This document shows, piece after piece, positions 46,151 through 54,650 of a stretch of 64,000 nt of DNA. The stretch is from CAVPDE01 sp963707125 (GTDB lineage Bacteria > Desulfobacterota > DSM-4660 > Desulfatiglandales > HGW-15): NCBI GenBank assembly GCA_963707125.1, contig CAVPOU010000009.1:1-64000 (forward strand), read 5' to 3'. Each line of letters opens with the position of its first letter. The stretch's first letter is position 1. Position numbers and translations under genes: made by a program. The notes below the pieces were generated by a model. The model had not been told where the DNA came from and ran no database searches. It worked only from the letters and a program-made list of their open reading frames with translations.

Positions 46151-47290
46151 ATGTTCCAGTATCAACTGAACCATCGCTTTTTTGCTCAGGTCCCGGAGGG
46201 GCTCGAAGAACTTGCCGGCCAGGAACTTTTGGAGCTGGGTGCAGAACGTGTCCGGACCTCCTATCGAGGCATTTATTTCGATGCCGGCAAGGCCGACCTT
46301 TACAGGATCAACTACGGTGCACGACTGCCCACAAGGGTTCTCGCACCCCTGATCACCTTCTGCTGTCACAGCGCAGACTATCTCTACAGAAAGGCCAAGG
46401 AGATCCTCTGGGAGGAGTTTCTTTCGCCGGAGCAAACTTTCGCTATATTTGCGAACGTCACCCACAGCAAGATTCATCACTCCCAGTATGCGGCTCTTCG
46501 ACTCAAAGATGCCCTGGTCGATTCTTTCAGGGAGCGTTTTGATAAGAGGCCCTCTGTGAAAAAGATCGATCCGGATGTGTGGATCAGCCTTTACATCGAA
46601 CTCGATAACGCCACCATCAGTCTGGACACCTCGGGGGGATCTCTCCATCGCCGGGGCTATCGGGAAGAAGGCGGCGAAGCCCCTATGCAGGAAATTGCAG
46701 CAGCCGCCATGATAAGGCTTTCAGAGTGGGATGGCGCCAAGCCTCTCTATGATCTGATGTGCGGTTCGGGCACCCTTCTCAGTGAGGCGCTGATGACTTG
46801 CTGCAGGATTCCCGGCGGCTACCTCAGAAAGAGGTTCGGTTTTCAATTTCTGCCCGATTATGATGAAACGCTTTGGTCAGCCGTTAAACAGGAACTGGAC
46901 GCTGCGATGCGGGAACCACCCGAAGGCCTGATCTCGGGAAGTGATCTTTCAGGAGCAGCGGTTGAGTCCGCCAGAAAAAACATGGTGGATCTCCCCCACG
47001 GAGAGCGGGTCGCCCTGAGGGTCACGGACTTCAGGGCCATCCAGGAACTTCAGGATCGCGTCATTCTCTGCAACCCTCCCTATGGGATACGGCTCGACCG
47101 GCACACTGATCTGAGTTCATTTTACAGAGAGCTGGGAGACTTCTTGAAGCAGAAATGCAGAGGTTCTTCGGCCTTTGTGTACTTCGGAAATCGGGAGTGG
47201 ATTTCTCACATCGGCTTAAAGCCCTCATGGAAAAAGCCCCTAAAGAGTGGAGGGCTTGACGGCCGGCTGGTTAAGTATGAGATTTATTGA
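46151..47290 (+). CDS. THUMP-domain class I RNA methyltransferase (RlmL-N-like)
   Basis: 379 residues. The N-terminal ferredoxin-like/THUMP part (~1-160) begins FFAQVPEGLEELAGQELLEL and GIYFDAGKADLYRINYGARL. The catalytic domain has the SAM motif YDLMCGSGTLLSEAL, DLSGAAVESARKN and the N-methyltransferase motif NPPYG. It resembles RlmL/YcbY, which makes m2G2445 in 23S rRNA, but lacks the second (RlmK) half. Cytoplasmic. Confidence 0.9.
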   Translation: MFQYQLNHRFFAQVPEGLEELAGQELLELGAERVRTSYRGIYFDAGKADLYRINYGARLPTRVLAPLITFCCHSADYLYRKAKEILWEEFLSPEQTFAIFANVTHSKIHHSQYAALRLKDALVDSFRERFDKRPSVKKIDPDVWISLYIELDNATISLDTSGGSLHRRGYREEGGEAPMQEIAAAAMIRLSEWDGAKPLYDLMCGSGTLLSEALMTCCRIPGGYLRKRFGFQFLPDYDETLWSAVKQELDAAMREPPEGLISGSDLSGAAVESARKNMVDLPHGERVALRVTDFRAIQELQDRVILCNPPYGIRLDRHTDLSSFYRELGDFLKQKCRGSSAFVYFGNREWISHIGLKPSWKKPLKSGGLDGRLVKYEIY

Positions 47291-47395
47291 AACCTTGCCC
47301 GGTAGGGCGAGCGGGTTGTAATTCCTGAGCGACTGTGCCAGAATCGCCTTTGTCTTTTCTTAGACCCATCTCAAGGACCGAGTCCGGAGACTGGA

Positions 47396-47893
47396 ATGAA
47401 AACCGAAACGCCGCCTCCAAGCCAAGAAGAACTCAGGAAACTGGCAGAAGAACTCATCAGGGAACAGAACACCATGACCCTTTCCACAGCCATTAAGGAT
47501 GTGGCTTGGGCCGCTCCCGTGTATTACGCTCATCTCGCTTTCAAGCTCTATTTCTTCTCTGATCCCGGTTCCCGTCACATTCAGGAGGCCCTGGCAAGCC
47601 GTCAGGCTGCTGCCGCGATCTTCCACCCGTCCTCCACGTGGAAAGAGATCAGGGGGATCCAAATGTCCGGCGCTCTTCATCCAGTGTCCCTCGGCTTGGA
47701 ATCCGTGAGAGCCCTTCGGGCCTATCTTAGGAAGTTCCCTTTCACGCATGATTTCTTTGACTCCGGCGAAACACTGGATCTTGATGGTTTCGCAAAGAGG
47801 TTTCGAGTGAGGCTCTATCGCTTTCAACCCGATCTTTTTTACTACATGGACAATCGCATTCGCTTCAGTTTTCGTGAAAGAATAAAACTGTAA
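47396..47893 (+). CDS. Pyridoxamine 5'-phosphate oxidase-family protein
   Basis: 165 residues with the split-barrel FMN-binding pattern: NTMTLSTAIKDVAWAAPVYY, AFKLYFFSDPGSRHIQEALA, AAAIFHPSSTWKEIRGIQMS. This is the YhbP-like branch of small flavin- or haem-binding proteins; enzymatic activity is uncertain. It stands alone between the RNA methyltransferase and a repeat-rich gap. Confidence 0.82.
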   Translation: MKTETPPPSQEELRKLAEELIREQNTMTLSTAIKDVAWAAPVYYAHLAFKLYFFSDPGSRHIQEALASRQAAAAIFHPSSTWKEIRGIQMSGALHPVSLGLESVRALRAYLRKFPFTHDFFDSGETLDLDGFAKRFRVRLYRFQPDLFYYMDNRIRFSFRERIKL

Positions 47894-47947
47894 CAGAGAA
47901 CCTGACTCGAATGGCCGAGCCGCTTTAGACTCCATGCGGTATATCGA

Positions 47948-48080
47948 GGACAAAGTGGTTTTCTTGACCCTTCGACGCCGTTCAAGCCCCTCTCGGAAGA
48001 GCGGGGCAAGAAGCGCCCCTCAGGGTCAACCCTGAGCATGCCCTGTACGCCCGTCCATCGTTGCAGTGCCGAAGGGTTGA
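47948..48080. repeat. CCCTTCGAC...CGAAGGGTTGAC palindromic repeat
   Basis: TTGACCCTTCGACGCCGTTC near 47965 faces GCCGAAGGGTTGAC at 48068-48082. Between them lie CCCCTCTCGGAAGAGCGGGG and CCTCAGGGTCAACCCTGAGC, each a smaller hairpin. The rest of the 486-bp gap 47894-48379 holds a candidate promoter at 48077-48105, a GAGGAGAGG/CCTCTC hairpin near 48240, and no supported gene. Confidence 0.6.
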
Positions 48081-48105
48081 CAAAAATTGTTACTAACTTC
48101 ACAAT
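48077..48105 (+). promoter_or_regulatory. Candidate promoter upstream of the HD-GYP gene
   Basis: TTGACA (48077-48082), 17-bp spacer, CACAAT (48100-48105; 4/6). The spacer and flank form an inverted repeat ACAAAAATTGT / ACAATTTTTTGT. It is ~270 nt upstream of the likely ATG at 48380. Confidence 0.4.
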
Positions 48106-48379
48106 TTTTTGTGCTTTCCTTTTTCCTTTCTGATTCTGCTCTCCTCCAACCTCCTTAGAAATCCTGGATGAACTCCTTTTATTGATAGGTGATTCCAAAG
48201 CCAAGACGCTTTTAGGGCAAGGATCTTCAGCTCGTGACGTAGAGGAGAGGTAAATCCTCTCTCCTTTCCTTTTCCTGCAAAAGGTCTAATCCTCACTTTT
48301 GGCATGGTTTTGGCAAATAGGACATCTGGGGATTCTCTGTGTCTCACTCTTGTTGCCTCAACGCTTGCGGTGTTTCCCC

Positions 48380-50614
48380 ATGTCAAAGCCGGCGGAGGAT
48401 GTTGTGTTGCCCACAAAACAGATTTCCCAGCCTTTCAAGTCAAGAGTCAGGAGGATTGAAACACCGAATCCCGAACAAATGGCCATGCCCTGGGAAGCCC
48501 TGTCTAGAGAAAAACAAAAGCTCCAGCTTCTCGTTGAAAAATCCCCTTTTGCCGTGGCCATCATCGATCCGGAGGGAAACTACACTTACATCAACCCTAA
48601 ATTTACCGAGCTATTCGGTTACACCCTCGAAGATATTCCTTGCGGAAAAGATTGGTTTGAAAAAGCTTGCCCTGATCCGTCATACAGAAAAGAAATCATC
48701 TCCGCATGGCTTGAGGATTTGAGAAAACACTTAATAGGCGAAATCCGGCCCAGGACTTTTACCGTGACCTGCAAGGATCGTACTGAGAAGCTCATCCTTT
48801 TCCGATCCGTGGGCTTGGAAACGGGTGATCACTTTGTAACCTATGAGGATATCACCGAGCGCAGGATGAACGAGGTTTCCCTGCGGGAGAGCGAAGAGAA
48901 GTACCGAACCATTCTCGAAAATATCGAGGAGGGCTATTATGAAGTAGACCTCAAAGGGAATATCATCTTCTGCAACGATTACCTCTGCAAGATCCTTGGT
49001 TACCCCAGAGAGGAACTCTTGGGCACCAACAATCGAAAATACATGAATCAGGTCAGTGCAAAACATGTTTTTGAAACCTTCAACCAGGTTCACCGAACAG
49101 GCATCCCGTCTAAGAGCCTCGATTGGGAGCTCATCCGCAAGGACGGCTCCAGGCGCACCGTCGAAATCTCTGTTGCTCCCATCAAGCACTTAAACGGAGA
49201 GCCCGTGGGGTTCCGGGGAATTCTTAGAGATATCACTGAACAGAAACTCGCTGACGAAGCACTCAGAGCAAGCGAAGAGAAATACAGGCAGCTTGTGAAC
49301 CATGCGCCCGCCGGCCTTTATGAAATCGACTTCCTCCAGCGACGATTTGTGACGCTCAATGACGTCATGTGTGAATACACGGGGTACACTAAGGAAGAAC
49401 TCCTTTCCATGAGCCCTTTTGATATTCTCTCTGAGGAAAGCAAGGCGCGCTTCATGGAACGAATCACCAAGGTCCTGGCAGGCCAGAAAGTCCCGGAGAC
49501 CGCGGAGTTCAACATCAGGACAAAGGATGGGAAAGACCTGTGGGTCCTTCTGAATGCGAAAATTGTTTATGACCAGGGGTTCCCCAAAGGCGCGAGAGCG
49601 GTCGTTCACAACATCACGGAACTTAAACAAGCCGAAGACGCACACAGAAAGTCGGAGGAGAGATACCGCTTTCTCGTCAATAACGCGAATGATGCCATCT
49701 TTATTGCTCAGGACGGGCTGATCAAGTTCCCTAATCCGAAGACCTTGGAGATTCTCGGTTACTCTGAAGGCGAACTGGAGAGAATCCCTTACGCGAACCT
49801 GATCCATCCGGACGACCTGGCTCTCGTCCAAAAAACTGATCAGAGAAAGCGCGACGGGAAAGAGACGAGAGGCACCTATACCTTGAGAGTGAGAACCCGA
49901 GCCGGGGAAGAACTCTGGGCTCAGATCAGCTCTGTCCCAATCGTGTGGGAAGATCAGCCGGCCACACTCAACTTCGTGAGAGACATCACCATTCAAAAGA
50001 AGGCTGAAGAAGAGCTCAGACAAAGTGTCGACAAGCTTCGCAAAATCACAGGGGCCACGATCCAGGCCATGGCCCAAACGGTCGAAGTGAGAGACCCTTA
50101 CACGGCAGGCCATCAAAGGAGGGTTGCTGACCTGGCCCGAGCCATAGCCACCCGGATGAAGCTGTCCTCTGATCGGGTGGATGGAATTCGACTGGCAGGA
50201 GTCATTCACGACATCGGCAAAATCTCCGTGCCCGCTGAAATCCTAAGCAAACCGGGCCTGCTGACTCCGCTTGAATTTAGTCTCATCAAAACCCACTCCC
50301 AGGTGGGCTATGACATCCTCAAGGACATCGAGTTCCCCTGGGATATTGCCACCATGGTGCTTCAGCATCACGAAAGGCTGGATGGGTCCGGATATCCGCA
50401 GGGGGTCACAGGGGATCGCATCCTTCTCGAAGCCAGAATCCTGACCGTCGCCGACGTTGTGGAGGCCATGGCTTCCCACCGGCCTTACCGGCCTTCTCTA
50501 GGTCTGGACAAAGCCCTGGAGGAAATCGGAGGCAAGAAGGGCCGCTTTTATGACCCTGATGTAGTCGATGCTTGCGTCGGCCTTTTCACTGAAAACAAAT
50601 TCGCCTTCAAGTAA
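48380..50614 (+). CDS. Multi-PAS HD-GYP signalling protein (c-di-GMP phosphodiesterase-type)
   Basis: 744 residues, cytoplasmic (no TM). Four PAS domains at ~45-165, ~175-290, ~295-415 and ~420-540 (each starting LVEKSPFAVAIID, ILENIEEGYYEVD, LVNHAPAGLYEID, LVNNANDAIFIAQ). The HD-GYP domain (~560-744) has HDIGK, HHERLDGSGYPQGV and ARILTVADVVEAM, so metal and GYP residues are kept and c-di-GMP hydrolysis is plausible. The ATG at 48380 has a weak Shine-Dalgarno and a longer TTG-started frame exists; the first ~40 residues are uncertain. A palindromic repeat begins right after its stop. Confidence 0.9.
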   Translation: MSKPAEDVVLPTKQISQPFKSRVRRIETPNPEQMAMPWEALSREKQKLQLLVEKSPFAVAIIDPEGNYTYINPKFTELFGYTLEDIPCGKDWFEKACPDPSYRKEIISAWLEDLRKHLIGEIRPRTFTVTCKDRTEKLILFRSVGLETGDHFVTYEDITERRMNEVSLRESEEKYRTILENIEEGYYEVDLKGNIIFCNDYLCKILGYPREELLGTNNRKYMNQVSAKHVFETFNQVHRTGIPSKSLDWELIRKDGSRRTVEISVAPIKHLNGEPVGFRGILRDITEQKLADEALRASEEKYRQLVNHAPAGLYEIDFLQRRFVTLNDVMCEYTGYTKEELLSMSPFDILSEESKARFMERITKVLAGQKVPETAEFNIRTKDGKDLWVLLNAKIVYDQGFPKGARAVVHNITELKQAEDAHRKSEERYRFLVNNANDAIFIAQDGLIKFPNPKTLEILGYSEGELERIPYANLIHPDDLALVQKTDQRKRDGKETRGTYTLRVRTRAGEELWAQISSVPIVWEDQPATLNFVRDITIQKKAEEELRQSVDKLRKITGATIQAMAQTVEVRDPYTAGHQRRVADLARAIATRMKLSSDRVDGIRLAGVIHDIGKISVPAEILSKPGLLTPLEFSLIKTHSQVGYDILKDIEFPWDIATMVLQHHERLDGSGYPQGVTGDRILLEARILTVADVVEAMASHRPYRPSLGLDKALEEIGGKKGRFYDPDVVDACVGLFTENKFAFK

Positions 50615-50745
50615 CCTGCTGTCGGCTGAAGCCGACCGCCTGAGGGACAAAGGGACAGAGGAGCAAAGGGGCAGAGTCACGTCAGCCTTTGCGTCTCTCT
50701 CCGCTTTGTGCCTAGGTGCCTTTGCAACTTTGTGCCTGTTGAAAA
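50615..50745. repeat. ACAAAGGGACAGAGG-word palindrome after the HD-GYP gene
   Basis: GAGGGACAAAGGGACAGAGG and AGCAAAGGGGCAGAG face TTTGCGTCTCTCTCCGC and TTTGTGCCTAGGTGCC with TTTGCAACTTTGTGCCTG. It starts with CTGCTGTCGGCTGAAGCCGA, a related word to that at 6781. Same family and same position relative to a stop codon as 6690-6790. Confidence 0.75.
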
Positions 50746-50800
50746 GCGGACGACATTTTCTCATTCCCATTTTAGAAGTCTACATGTTAAAGTCTCATGC

Positions 50801-51280
50801 ATGTCTGAACCGCTCAGTGAAAGTGCACAGAAAGTCCAGAACGCTTTAAACCATCACGGGGTGACCTGCGAGGTCATTGAGTTGCCCGACTCGACCCGAA
50901 CCGCACAGGAAGCGGCTCAGGCCATCGGCTGCCGCGTGGAGCAAATTGCAAAGTCCCTTGTGTTCCAGGGCAAGACGACGAACAGACCCATTCTGGTCGT
51001 TGCGAGCGGTGTCCATCGCGTGAACGAAAAAAAACTCCGTGATCTCCTCTCAGAACCCGTAAAGAAAGCCGATGCGGACTTTGTGCGCGAGCACACGGGT
51101 TTTGACATAGGCGGTATCCCACCTGCCGGCCATTCCAAGCCCATGGAGACCTTCGTCGATGAAGATCTTTTCAAATATGGAGAGATCTGGGCTGCGGCAG
51201 GCACACCCCACGCGGTCTTTAAGCTCACGGCAACGGACCTTCTTAAGATCACACAAGGGAAAGTGGTAAAGATCGCTTAG
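50801..51280 (+). CDS. ybaK: YbaK/EbsC-type aminoacyl-tRNA deacylase
   Basis: 159 residues from ATG 50801. The fold motifs are TAQEAAQAIGCRVEQIAKSL (active lysine in AKSLVF), VVASGVHRVNEKKL and FDIGGIPPAGHSKPMETFVD. YbaK clears Cys-tRNA-Pro; this shorter branch (PrdX/ProX-like) may edit other mischarged tRNAs. In-frame codons upstream at 50708 lie in repeat DNA. Its stop codon overlaps the first of two palindromes belonging to the next gene's control region. Confidence 0.87.
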   Translation: MSEPLSESAQKVQNALNHHGVTCEVIELPDSTRTAQEAAQAIGCRVEQIAKSLVFQGKTTNRPILVVASGVHRVNEKKLRDLLSEPVKKADADFVREHTGFDIGGIPPAGHSKPMETFVDEDLFKYGEIWAAAGTPHAVFKLTATDLLKITQGKVVKIA

Positions 51281-51320
51281 TGCACAGAATATTGTGCACC
51301 TCTGCACATCTTTCTGTGCA
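51280..51320 (+). promoter_or_regulatory. Two TGCACA-N6-TGTGCA palindromes (likely enhancer sites)
   Basis: Site 1 is TGCACA-GAATAT-TGTGCA (51281-51298, extended by G/C outside). Site 2 is TGCACA-TCTTTC-TGTGCA (51303-51320). Same arms, same 6-nt spacer, centres 22 bp apart, i.e. two helical turns. They lie ~165-180 bp upstream of a sigma-54 promoter, where NtrC-family activators bind. The half-site is close to that of NtrC (TGCACC), so an NtrC-like protein is possible. Confidence 0.75.
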
Positions 51321-51463
51321 TTTCTTGGCCATCTTCATTTGTTTGCAGACCCCGGTTTTCGGAAAAATCGCACTGTTCCAGATGACGCTTGCCATTGAAA
51401 TCAGGCACCATTTGGAGTGTCGAGCATACCTTTCTTAGGCAGTTCAAGCATCCATTCCTTTTC

Positions 51464-51479
51464 TGGCACGGAACTTGAT
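51464..51479 (+). promoter_or_regulatory. Sigma-54 (-24/-12) promoter
   Basis: TGGCACGGAACTTGAT matches TGGCAYRNNNNTTGCW with one mismatch (A for the -12 C). The GG and G(C) dinucleotides have the required spacing of ten. The start site would be near 51491, leaving a ~30-nt leader to the receiver-domain gene. Confidence 0.75.
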
Positions 51480-51521
51480 TAGTTGCATATAGGTATTTTT
51501 ACACCTGGAGGAAAAAGGCGG

Positions 51522-51887
51522 ATGGGAAAAGTGCTGGTTGTCGATGACGAAATCGAAGCTTGTCGAGCGATGTATGATTTTCTGACGGATAAGGGATACG
51601 CGGTTCAGACGGCCACCGACGGCCCTACGGCCATCAAGAAGGTGAAAGAGTGGAAGCCCAGGGTCGTCTTGCTGGATATGATCATGCCAGGGATGGAAGG
51701 CTCCGAGGTTCTCAAGCAGATAAGGAAAATAGCTCCTGCCGTCGGCGTTGTCATGGTCACCGTGGTGACAGACAATCAGAAGGCATGGAAAACCTTTGAA
51801 ATGGGTGCTTACGACTACGTGACCAAACCCGTTGACCTGGAGTATCTTGAAAAGGTGATTGCTACAAAGATGATCGAAGCGGCCTGA
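51522..51887 (+). CDS. Stand-alone response-regulator receiver domain protein
   Basis: 121 residues, a single CheY-like domain. KVLVVDDEIEA carries the acidic pair, VVLLDMIMPGMEG the phosphorylated Asp (~residue 52), VMVTVVTD the Ser/Thr switch and YVTKPVDLEYL the Lys. No output domain follows, so it acts by protein contact (phosphorelay, chemotaxis-like or with the neighbouring HD-GYP). The start at 51522 has GGAGG 10 nt upstream. It is driven by a sigma-54 promoter, which is uncommon for a lone receiver. Confidence 0.9.
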   Translation: MGKVLVVDDEIEACRAMYDFLTDKGYAVQTATDGPTAIKKVKEWKPRVVLLDMIMPGMEGSEVLKQIRKIAPAVGVVMVTVVTDNQKAWKTFEMGAYDYVTKPVDLEYLEKVIATKMIEAA

Positions 51888-51938
51888 GCCTGCCTGCCCT
51901 TTAAACCCAACCACCGAGTATCTTGTTTTGCAGGTCAC

Positions 51939-54632
51939 CTATTCGATGTAAACAGGCTCCCTGAGAATTAGATCCATGGCCTTTGCTGCCATGGCAGACA
52001 GGTGAGGATGAGTCTCGCTGAGATTGGCTACCTGACGCAGATGGTCTGCCGTCCTTGCAATAAGCGATGTCAAATCTCCTTCATCCACCGGAATCACATT
52101 GAGAAGACTTTTCCAGGGTATGCCCGAGGCCCAAAGGAACAGCGCGACGCAGGGCCAGAAAAAGATCTGAGGGCTTTTGAAGTCCCTGCTGACTTGGAGA
52201 TGCCTGAGGTCTTCGATCAGGTCCAGGATTTTGCGGAATGCCGTTTCCACCCCTCTCAGATCAATAGGGCTTTCGATCCTGAAGTCCATCTCAACCGCCC
52301 TGTCCCATACAAAAGGAGCAAGACACCCTGCCACGATCTCAGGCGAAGCTCCTGAAAAAGCTCCTTTCCTGATGGCTTCTGCAATCAGGAGGGGGTGGTC
52401 CAGCCTCAGCTTTGACGCCCACAGGCCGTCCTGGGTCAATCGATCCCTCCCGTCCACAAAGCCTGTCTCTTTCAGAAATCGGACGTGCTTCTTGAAGCTA
52501 AGCCACCACCCTTCCCCCACCCCGACCATCTGACCAACTAGAATCTGGAACTCCCTCAGGAGCTTTCCAAGTTCCCCCCTGTCGCTGCCATGGCAAAATG
52601 TCCGATGGGCGCACTCATCGCAGGGAAGCGCCTGTCTCTCTTTTCCAATCCCCGCTTCCTCTCCCGCCGGGACATGGATCCGCACTTCCTTCAACTCCTC
52701 CACAGGGATGGAGGCCAGCAGCTCCCTGAGTTTCTCAGGCGGATCCTCCTCACGCAAGTCCACTCGAAAATCAAGAATACTTCTGAGGTCCCGGGCATCG
52801 ACTTTTTTTAGCCGCCACTCTCCTTTCTTGAAACGAAGCGTTCTCCTGAGATTGTGGGCTGCGCAGACCAGTCTTCCTTTCTCGCTGAAAGTCCGAAACA
52901 CCACATAGACCTGCCGGTTCTTGTGCAGGAAGAGCGTCCCTGGTCTTAGGTGATCTTCGAAAGCCCTCTGTTTTTTCTCTGCCCGGACTTCTTTCGCGAG
53001 CCTTTTCTCCTCTCTTCTCAGCTGAGACCTCTTCAGGATGTTCTCCATGACTTCAAGGGGATCACTCGTGTCACATCTCCCTGCAGGGAGGAGCCTCCTC
53101 AGTTCTTCCTCGAGCGTTTTCCACCGAACCTGAAAAGGGGCTCCTCTCTTTCTTTTCTGGTGCGAGGCAAAGGATCGATTCAGGAGATCCTTGACTTCAC
53201 CCGGTGTGTGAGAGAGAAGGAGGTTCAGGCTCATGGAAAAATTAATGTGAATCTGGCTCATCAGGGGTTCCGGAGGAGAGTCCTTCAACTCGGCGATCAG
53301 CTGAGGATCCTGGTGAACACCGGGAATGACCAGAGCGAAACCGATGTTGTCTTTCCCTCTTCGCCCTGCCCTGCCGGTCATCTGATGAAGCTCCGTGGCC
53401 GTGAGGTTGGAGAATTCGCGGCCGTCAAATCGATCGCTCTGCACGAGGGCAACGGTCCTGGCCGGGAAATTCACTCCTGCCGCAACGGTGGAGGTCGAAA
53501 AAATCGCATCAAGGTATCCCCGAACCATCATTTTTTCAATCAGGACTTTCCAGTAGGGAAGCTGACCGGCATGGTGAGATCCCACCATGGCTTCCAAAAG
53601 AACGCTCCTCTGCCGATGCCCTTCAAGGTGCGGGTACTTTCTCAGGAATTCCCTGACCTCGCTTCCGAGGTGTTCCCTGACTTCCTCAGGTTTGTCCGCT
53701 CGGTTGCATGTCTGAAGAGCCCGGTCACAATCCATCCGGGACTTGAGAAAAAATATGGCCGGCAGCAGGTCCACCTTTCTGAGGCACGCAATGATCTCAC
53801 CGAAATCCAACCTTCTGAAGCCGCTCCGCTCCTTCTCATCGAGTAGAAATCTCCTCACCTTCGGGGAAAGCCCTCTCCGGCTGGTCAGCGGGGATATCAG
53901 GCCGTCTGGGAACAGGAAGAGCATCTCCAGCGGGACCGGTCGCTCTTCCGAACGCACCACCCAGGTCTTGGTCTCACGGTTCCCCCTGAGCCAGGCGGCG
54001 ATCTCTTCGGCGTTGGAGATGGTTGCAGACAGAAGGAGAAGCCTCACTCTCGAGGGCAGATAGATCAGCACCTCTTCCCACACGACGCCCCTTTCAGGAT
54101 CGCTCAGATAGTGAGCCTCATCCAGGATGACCAAGTCGGTTGAAAGGCTCACTCCTTGGTGCATGGCATCATAGAGCTGATTGCGCAGGATCTCCGTGGT
54201 TCCCACAACAATGGAGGCGTTGGGGTTCTCCTTTCGATCTCCGGTCAGGATGCCGCAGACATCGGTTCCAAAGGTTTCGCAGAACTCCTGATAAATGGCG
54301 TTGGAAAGAGCCTTGAGCGGGGAGGCATACCATGATTTGAGCCCTTTCGAGAGATTCCGTGATATGGCCTGAGTGGCGATCCACGTCTTTCCGGAACCGG
54401 TGGGCGCGCTGACGAGCACATCGCATTCCTCGATCTTCTCAAGGGATTCAAGTTGAAAGGGATCCGGCCGGAGAGGGGTAGGCTCAGGGACACCGATCTT
54501 GTCAAACGTGCGCCTCAGTTGCGGATCGATTCGCGGCTTTTCGCAAAAGCTCCTTTTGAACGGCGAACGTTTTCTTTTGTGCCTGCTTCCGCGGGACGAA
54601 CGATGATGGGTATTTCCTGTAGTCATGACCAT
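51939..54632 (-). CDS. Ski2-like DEAD/DEAH-box helicase
   Basis: 897 residues. Basic N-tail (RGSRHKRKRSPFKRSF), then RecA1 with Walker A APTGSGKT, motif Ia ASPLKALSNA, motif II LDEAH, motif III LLLSATI; RecA2 has motif IV-VI with FSTSTVAAGVNFPARTV and HQMTGRAGRRGKD. The C-terminal ~350 residues include a cysteine set CDECAHRTFCHG, possibly a metal site. Superfamily 2 helicases of this type process RNA or repair DNA; the specific task is unknown. It lies 18 nt behind the acyl-CoA dehydrogenase on the same strand. Confidence 0.88.
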   Translation of the reverse strand: MVMTTGNTHHRSSRGSRHKRKRSPFKRSFCEKPRIDPQLRRTFDKIGVPEPTPLRPDPFQLESLEKIEECDVLVSAPTGSGKTWIATQAISRNLSKGLKSWYASPLKALSNAIYQEFCETFGTDVCGILTGDRKENPNASIVVGTTEILRNQLYDAMHQGVSLSTDLVILDEAHYLSDPERGVVWEEVLIYLPSRVRLLLLSATISNAEEIAAWLRGNRETKTWVVRSEERPVPLEMLFLFPDGLISPLTSRRGLSPKVRRFLLDEKERSGFRRLDFGEIIACLRKVDLLPAIFFLKSRMDCDRALQTCNRADKPEEVREHLGSEVREFLRKYPHLEGHRQRSVLLEAMVGSHHAGQLPYWKVLIEKMMVRGYLDAIFSTSTVAAGVNFPARTVALVQSDRFDGREFSNLTATELHQMTGRAGRRGKDNIGFALVIPGVHQDPQLIAELKDSPPEPLMSQIHINFSMSLNLLLSHTPGEVKDLLNRSFASHQKRKRGAPFQVRWKTLEEELRRLLPAGRCDTSDPLEVMENILKRSQLRREEKRLAKEVRAEKKQRAFEDHLRPGTLFLHKNRQVYVVFRTFSEKGRLVCAAHNLRRTLRFKKGEWRLKKVDARDLRSILDFRVDLREEDPPEKLRELLASIPVEELKEVRIHVPAGEEAGIGKERQALPCDECAHRTFCHGSDRGELGKLLREFQILVGQMVGVGEGWWLSFKKHVRFLKETGFVDGRDRLTQDGLWASKLRLDHPLLIAEAIRKGAFSGASPEIVAGCLAPFVWDRAVEMDFRIESPIDLRGVETAFRKILDLIEDLRHLQVSRDFKSPQIFFWPCVALFLWASGIPWKSLLNVIPVDEGDLTSLIARTADHLRQVANLSETHPHLSAMAAKAMDLILREPVYIE

Positions 54633-54650
54633 AAGGATTGAAAGAGATCG

